Shown here piece by piece: positions 50,613-54,241 of a stretch of 54,241 bases of DNA; position 1 is the first letter of the stretch, and the number at the start of each line of letters is the position of its first letter. The position numbers and the translations under genes are program-made. The DNA is taken from positions 1 to 54,241 of the forward strand of contig CAYVXE010000020.1 in the NCBI GenBank assembly GCA_964455375.1, in the 5' to 3' direction. The notes beneath the pieces were generated by a model. The model saw nothing but the letters and a program-made list of their open reading frames with translations. It did no database searches and was not told the DNA's origin. The stretch is from CAYVXE01 sp964455375 (GTDB lineage: Bacteria; Zhuqueibacterota; Zhuqueibacteria; Oceanimicrobiales; Oceanimicrobiaceae).

Positions 50613-52286
50613 ATGAGGCATATTTTTCTTTTACTTTGTTTGGTGGTTCTGATGAGCGCTTGTTCCGAACGGGCGGATGTGGTTTTAAAGAACGGGGTTA
50701 TTTACGCTGTGGATAAGGATTTTTCCACGCAGCAGGGCGTAGCTATTTTGGGTGATAAAATCATAGCCGTGGGTTCCAACGCCGATATGGAAAAAATGAT
50801 CGGCAGCAATACAAACGTCATCGATCTGAAAGGAAAAACAGTTGTACCTGGATTTATCGACAGTCATTATCATTTTATGGGAGTCGGGAAAAAGAATTTT
50901 TATCTGAATTTGGATGGTACGACATCGTTGGATGATTTTCTGGCGAGAGTGAAGGACGCAGTGGCGGAGAAAAAGGAGGGGGAATGGATTACCGGTCGCG
51001 GCTGGATTGAGGAGGATTGGCCGAGTAAAAAATTTCCTTCAAAAAGAGATCTGGATAAAGTGGCGCCAAAGAATCCGGTTATGTTGCGCCGGGCCGACGG
51101 TCATGCGGCGGTGGTCAATTCGCTGGCCTTAAAGATCGCCGGAATTTCCAAAAGTACGGCTAATCCGGTTGGTGGTGAAATTCTCCGAAACCGCTACGGC
51201 AATGCCACGGGCATGCTCATCGATAACGCCATGGATTTGATGTCAAAATATCTCCCCGCCGATGATGATGAGGCGACCATGCGCAAATTTGCTCTCAAAG
51301 CTCAGGCGGTCGCCACGGCGTATGGAATCACGCAGGTGCATGACATGGGGTCGGGCTGGCACACCGTAGATTTATGGAAAAAAATGTATCAGGACGGCGA
51401 TCTGAAAATACGGATCATCTCGTATATTATGGGTCCCGGTGATGATGCGAACAAACTCCTGGAACACGGAACTGAGCTTGGCTTGTTTAACCACAGGTTA
51501 AGCGTCATTGGCATCAAAATTGTGGAAGACGGTGCGCTCGGTTCCCGCGGGGCCGCGTTACTGGAACCTTACAGCGATGCCGCAACAAGCGGCTTGCTCA
51601 TGTATAAAGATGCTGAAATTTTTTCGACGATTTTAAGAGCGACACAAAATCATGTGCAAATGGCCATTCATGCTATCGGGGATAAAGCGAACCGCGACGT
51701 TTTAAATTTATATGCCCGCGCGTTAAATGAGTTAAACATAAAACCGGAAGATGTGCATCCCCGATTTCGTATGGAACATTCGCAAATTGTTTCTCTGGAG
51801 GATATTCCTCGATTTAGACAGTTAAATGTGATCCCAAGTATGCAGCCGAGCCATGCTATCGGGGATTTACATTTTGCCATCCGCCGGCTGGGGATGGAGC
51901 GCATCGCAGAGGGGTATGCCTGGCGAAAATTTCTCGATCAGGGTAATTTCATTCCTGCCGGTTCCGATGCACCCGTGGAAGAAGGGAATCCGATGATTGA
52001 ATTTTATGCAGCTTCCGTGCGGAAGGACACGACGGGCTTTTCTGCCGAAGGCTGGCACCCTGAATACAGGATGACCCGTGAAGAAGCTTTGAAAGCACTA
52101 ACCATTTGGGGGTCGCGTGCCGTCGATGAGGAGAACATCAAGGGCTCCATTGAACCCGGTAAACTCGCCGATCTGGTGGTTTTGGATCGCAATCTCATGA
52201 CCGACCCGGAAGATCGTTTATTTGATATTAAAGTCCTTATGACCATGATTGGGGGCGAGATCGTGTACCAAAAAGGCAAGGACTAA
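50613..52286 (+). CDS. Lipoprotein amidohydrolase (YtcJ-like)
   Basis: 557 residues. A lipoprotein signal ending LMSAC (C17) precedes an amidohydrolase-3 domain. Metal ligands of the TIM barrel are visible: H85 and H87 in FIDSHYHFMG, a His in MAIHAIGDKAN and an Asp in PAGSDAPVEEGNP. An N-terminal beta-sandwich (LKNGVIYAVDKDF ... KTVVPG) and C-terminal LADLVVLDRNLM complete the fold. YtcJ-like enzymes hydrolyse N-substituted amides or formamides; the substrate here is unknown. Surface-anchored location suggests scavenging. AAGGAGG lies ahead of the ATG. Confidence 0.88.
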   Translation: MRHIFLLLCLVVLMSACSERADVVLKNGVIYAVDKDFSTQQGVAILGDKIIAVGSNADMEKMIGSNTNVIDLKGKTVVPGFIDSHYHFMGVGKKNFYLNLDGTTSLDDFLARVKDAVAEKKEGEWITGRGWIEEDWPSKKFPSKRDLDKVAPKNPVMLRRADGHAAVVNSLALKIAGISKSTANPVGGEILRNRYGNATGMLIDNAMDLMSKYLPADDDEATMRKFALKAQAVATAYGITQVHDMGSGWHTVDLWKKMYQDGDLKIRIISYIMGPGDDANKLLEHGTELGLFNHRLSVIGIKIVEDGALGSRGAALLEPYSDAATSGLLMYKDAEIFSTILRATQNHVQMAIHAIGDKANRDVLNLYARALNELNIKPEDVHPRFRMEHSQIVSLEDIPRFRQLNVIPSMQPSHAIGDLHFAIRRLGMERIAEGYAWRKFLDQGNFIPAGSDAPVEEGNPMIEFYAASVRKDTTGFSAEGWHPEYRMTREEALKALTIWGSRAVDEENIKGSIEPGKLADLVVLDRNLMTDPEDRLFDIKVLMTMIGGEIVYQKGKD

Positions 52287-52432
52287 CCAATTCCGCAAGG
52301 CGGGATTTGAAAAATCTAAATTTTTCGGATATCAAAGCGAAGACACAGCCGAAAAAGCAGTCATCGAAGTGGAAGATGTTCGTCTGAAAACATCTGCTGG
52401 GGAAAGGAGATACGGAGTGTGGAGGGCAAGAA

Positions 52433-52498
52433 ATGAGCGGAATCGAGACAAGTATTCCTACTCAAAAAGTGCACATCATTCAGAGGTGGGGAAGATAA
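52433..52498 (+). CDS. Possible 21-residue peptide before tcmP
   Basis: ATG with GGAGGG six bases upstream, reading MSGIETSIPTQKVHIIQRW then GR and a stop, 14 bases before the tcmP start. It has good ribosome-site spacing but no family support and could be chance. If real, it could be a leader peptide or a small partner. Confidence 0.25.
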   Translation: MSGIETSIPTQKVHIIQRWGR

Positions 52499-52511
52499 AG
52501 GGACGTAAATT

Positions 52512-53402
52512 ATGAATTGTGTAAAAGAACCTACTGGCCGTTGGGGCGGTGGTTGGACAGAGAAAAAATTAGATGCTTTTTCTAAATATGTATGGTCGTA
52601 CTTATCCATTATGAAACATTCAAACTGGGAAACCATCTATTTTGACGGCTTTGCAGGAAGTGGGAGCAGGGCGAAGGATATTCACAGAAATAAGTCGTTA
52701 TTTGATGAATTGAATATCAGTGAGGAAAGCAATGTCTACAAAGGTTCTGCTGAACGAGTCTTAAGCCTCAAAGACAACCTCACCTTTAATTATTATTATT
52801 TTATAGATACAGATAAACAGGCTTTGAAAACATTGCGAACAAAAATAAAAGAAAAATTCGGCGCCCCTCCAAAGATGATTTTCAGAAATGATGATGTGAA
52901 CAATCAATTGTTGAAATTGTCAACCACGATGAAAAAGTATGGCGAAAAATATGCCGCATTGATATTTTTGGACCCCTTTGGAATGCAAATTGAATGGGAG
53001 AGTATTGCTTCATTGGAGGGAACCCGGACAGATTTGTGGATTTTATTACCAACTGGTGTAATTGTGAATCGGCTATTAGACAAAAATGGAAAATTAGAGT
53101 ACATTGAAAAATTAACTTCTTTCTTTGGATTTGCAGAACAAGAAATACGGCGAGTTTTTTACAAGAAAGAGACCGAACAAACCTTATTCGGAAAAGAAGA
53201 AAAAATTACAAAGGTAACAAAACCTATTCAAAAGATTGCCGAATTTTATGTTCTGCAACTTAAGTCTATATGGAAATTTGTAACCGACAGGCCTTTGGTA
53301 TTGTTAAACAGTAAAAATGTTCCTATTTATCATTTCGTTTTTGCCTCAAACAACAAAACTGCTGTTAGAATAGCTCGCCAAATCATTCAAAGAGAAAATT
53401 AA
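52512..53402 (+). CDS. tcmP: Three-Cys-motif partner protein TcmP
   Basis: 296 residues. The family start WTEKKLDAFSKYVWSYL, the glycine-rich FDGFAGSGSR (44-53), FIDTD (97-101) and FLDPFGMQIEW (152-162) give a Rossmann methyltransferase-like fold with an AT-rich, Lys-rich composition unlike the upstream genes. TcmP proteins occur beside a Gp37/Gp68-type protein bearing a three-Cys motif, and that gene follows here two bases later. The biochemical role of the pair is not known to me. AAGGGACG lies before the ATG. The pair is probably an acquired cassette. Confidence 0.85.
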   Translation: MNCVKEPTGRWGGGWTEKKLDAFSKYVWSYLSIMKHSNWETIYFDGFAGSGSRAKDIHRNKSLFDELNISEESNVYKGSAERVLSLKDNLTFNYYYFIDTDKQALKTLRTKIKEKFGAPPKMIFRNDDVNNQLLKLSTTMKKYGEKYAALIFLDPFGMQIEWESIASLEGTRTDLWILLPTGVIVNRLLDKNGKLEYIEKLTSFFGFAEQEIRRVFYKKETEQTLFGKEEKITKVTKPIQKIAEFYVLQLKSIWKFVTDRPLVLLNSKNVPIYHFVFASNNKTAVRIARQIIQREN

Positions 53403-53404
53403 TC

Positions 53405-54124
53405 ATGGCACATTCAAAAATAGAATGGACAGAAATGACCTGGAATCCGGTGACGGGTTGCAATAAAGTGTCTACCGGATGTAAATATTGTTATGCCGAA
53501 GTCATGGCAAAACGTCTGCACGCCATGGGCTTAGAGAAATACAAAAATGGGTTTCAATTAACCTTGCATGAGGAAGAATTGCAAAAACCATACACATGGA
53601 AAAAACCGCAAATTGTTTTTGTCAATTCTATGAGCGATTTGTTTCATGAAAAAATTTCTGTTGAATTTATACAACGTGTTTTTAAGGTGATGCGAGAAAA
53701 TCCTCAACATGTATTTCAAGTGCTTACCAAACGGGCTGATGTCCTTAGTTACTACGATAGCGAAGACTGGTTGGAATGGCAGCATAATATTTGGATGGGT
53801 GTCTCGGTTGAAAATCAAGATGTAACCAACCGAATTGAATTATTAAAGAAGACCAAAGCTCAAGTTAAATTTCTCTCATGTGAGCCTTTATTAGGCCCTT
53901 TGTCTGATTTAGATCTAAATGGCGTACATTGGGTAATTGTCGGCGGAGAAAGTGGAAGAAATGCTCGACCTATGAAAGAAGAATGGGTGCAAGGCATCAA
54001 AGAACAATGTTTGTGGGCTAATGTGCCATTCTTTTTCAAACAATGGGGTGGCATAAACAAGAAAAAATCCGGTCGCATATTGGATGGTAAAACCTGGGAC
54101 AGTATGCCTGTGCATTGTGTGTAA
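53405..54124 (+). CDS. Three-Cys-motif protein, Gp37/Gp68 (DUF5131) family
   Basis: 239 residues, typical length. The motif WNPVTGCNKVSTGCKYCYAE holds C19, C26 and C29 (CX6CX2C), which recalls the iron-sulfur site of radical-SAM enzymes, though whether it uses SAM is unproven. Other family segments are SMSDLFHE, LTKRAD, WMGVSVENQ, FLSCEPLLGPL, VIVGGESG and PFFFKQWGG. The family was first seen in phages and in mobile islands. It is coupled to tcmP by a two-base gap. Confidence 0.88.
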   Translation: MAHSKIEWTEMTWNPVTGCNKVSTGCKYCYAEVMAKRLHAMGLEKYKNGFQLTLHEEELQKPYTWKKPQIVFVNSMSDLFHEKISVEFIQRVFKVMRENPQHVFQVLTKRADVLSYYDSEDWLEWQHNIWMGVSVENQDVTNRIELLKKTKAQVKFLSCEPLLGPLSDLDLNGVHWVIVGGESGRNARPMKEEWVQGIKEQCLWANVPFFFKQWGGINKKKSGRILDGKTWDSMPVHCV

Positions 54125-54241
54125 AGATGGGTACGAGTTGCTCACTGCTACAAAACCAGCGTGGAAGGGCATGCATGACATACAATCCCGATATGCATCA
54201 CCGCCGGTCCATCCGGTTAAAGGATTACGATTATTCCCGTC

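Noticed and set aside
52249..52515. 88-codon frame bridging the amidohydrolase end and tcmP
   Set aside because: It overlaps the conserved end of the amidohydrolase in another frame and continues through unrelated sequence; the composition is not protein-like.

Overview
The window reads as chromosomal DNA from a diderm (Gram-negative-type), respiring, heterotrophic bacterium of moderate, slightly AT-leaning base composition. Lipoprotein signals, a beta-barrel outer-membrane cytochrome and a TAT-type Rieske leader support an outer membrane and a periplasm. The mixture of fatty-acid oxidation, propionyl-CoA-type carboxylase genes, a b6f-like complex and sigma-54 control would fit an uncultured FCB-type lineage such as Calditrichota/KSB1, but that placement is a guess from gene style, not a measurement. 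I saw no tRNA, rRNA or CRISPR array.

Layout. 1-44: start of a secreted protein leaving the left edge. 834-3366 (minus): a soluble chemotaxis-type signalling domain fused to a cobalamin-binding domain, overlapping a UroD/MtaA-like gene. 3528-6989: acyl-CoA carboxylase beta subunit, a STAS-domain protein and biotin carboxylase, closed by a clear terminator. 7121-9112: a JAMM peptidase followed by a ThiS/MoaD-MoeB-rhodanese fusion. 9480-21882 (minus): a sensor kinase/sigma-54 regulator pair, then a respiratory cluster of outer-membrane cytochrome, cupredoxin, GltD-like flavoprotein with ferredoxin domains, Rieske protein, cytochrome b6-like protein, subunit IV, octaheme cytochrome c and a monoheme lipoprotein. 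23216-29885: a TetR/FadR-like regulator with its operator, FadJ-like enzyme, acyl-CoA dehydrogenase and EtfBA. 31186-34792: a heterodimeric ABC exporter. 34953-38593: an orphan response regulator, a cyclic 2,3-diphosphoglycerate synthetase-like protein and carbamate kinase. 38664-41292: sucC, sucD, ndk. 41395-48226: yceD-rpmF-plsX-fabH-fabD-fabG-acpP-fabF-rnc. 48384-50282 (minus): thiolase, small membrane protein, thermonuclease-like protein. 50613-54124: lipoprotein amidohydrolase, then an AT-richer TcmP/three-Cys-motif pair that looks acquired.

How it works together. The fad/etf genes and the distant thiolase supply beta-oxidation. PccB/AccC and SucCD would route propionyl-CoA and succinyl-CoA to the TCA cycle, although no biotin carrier protein or methylmalonyl-CoA genes lie here. 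Electrons from quinol, and perhaps from NAD(P)H or ferredoxin through the GltD-like protein, would pass the b6/Rieske core to the multiheme cytochromes and cupredoxin.

The points I find most unusual are: the UBL-E1-rhodanese fusion whose Gly-Gly is internal, with a peptidase gene beside it; the chemoreceptor-cobalamin fusion next to a UroD-family protein lacking its metal-binding residues; two genes (an ABC exporter subunit and fabD) that appear to start at ATA and ATT with identical Shine-Dalgarno geometry; a sigma-54 promoter plus dyad sites ahead of the cytochrome operon; and several families of palindromic repeats confined to the gaps between genes.
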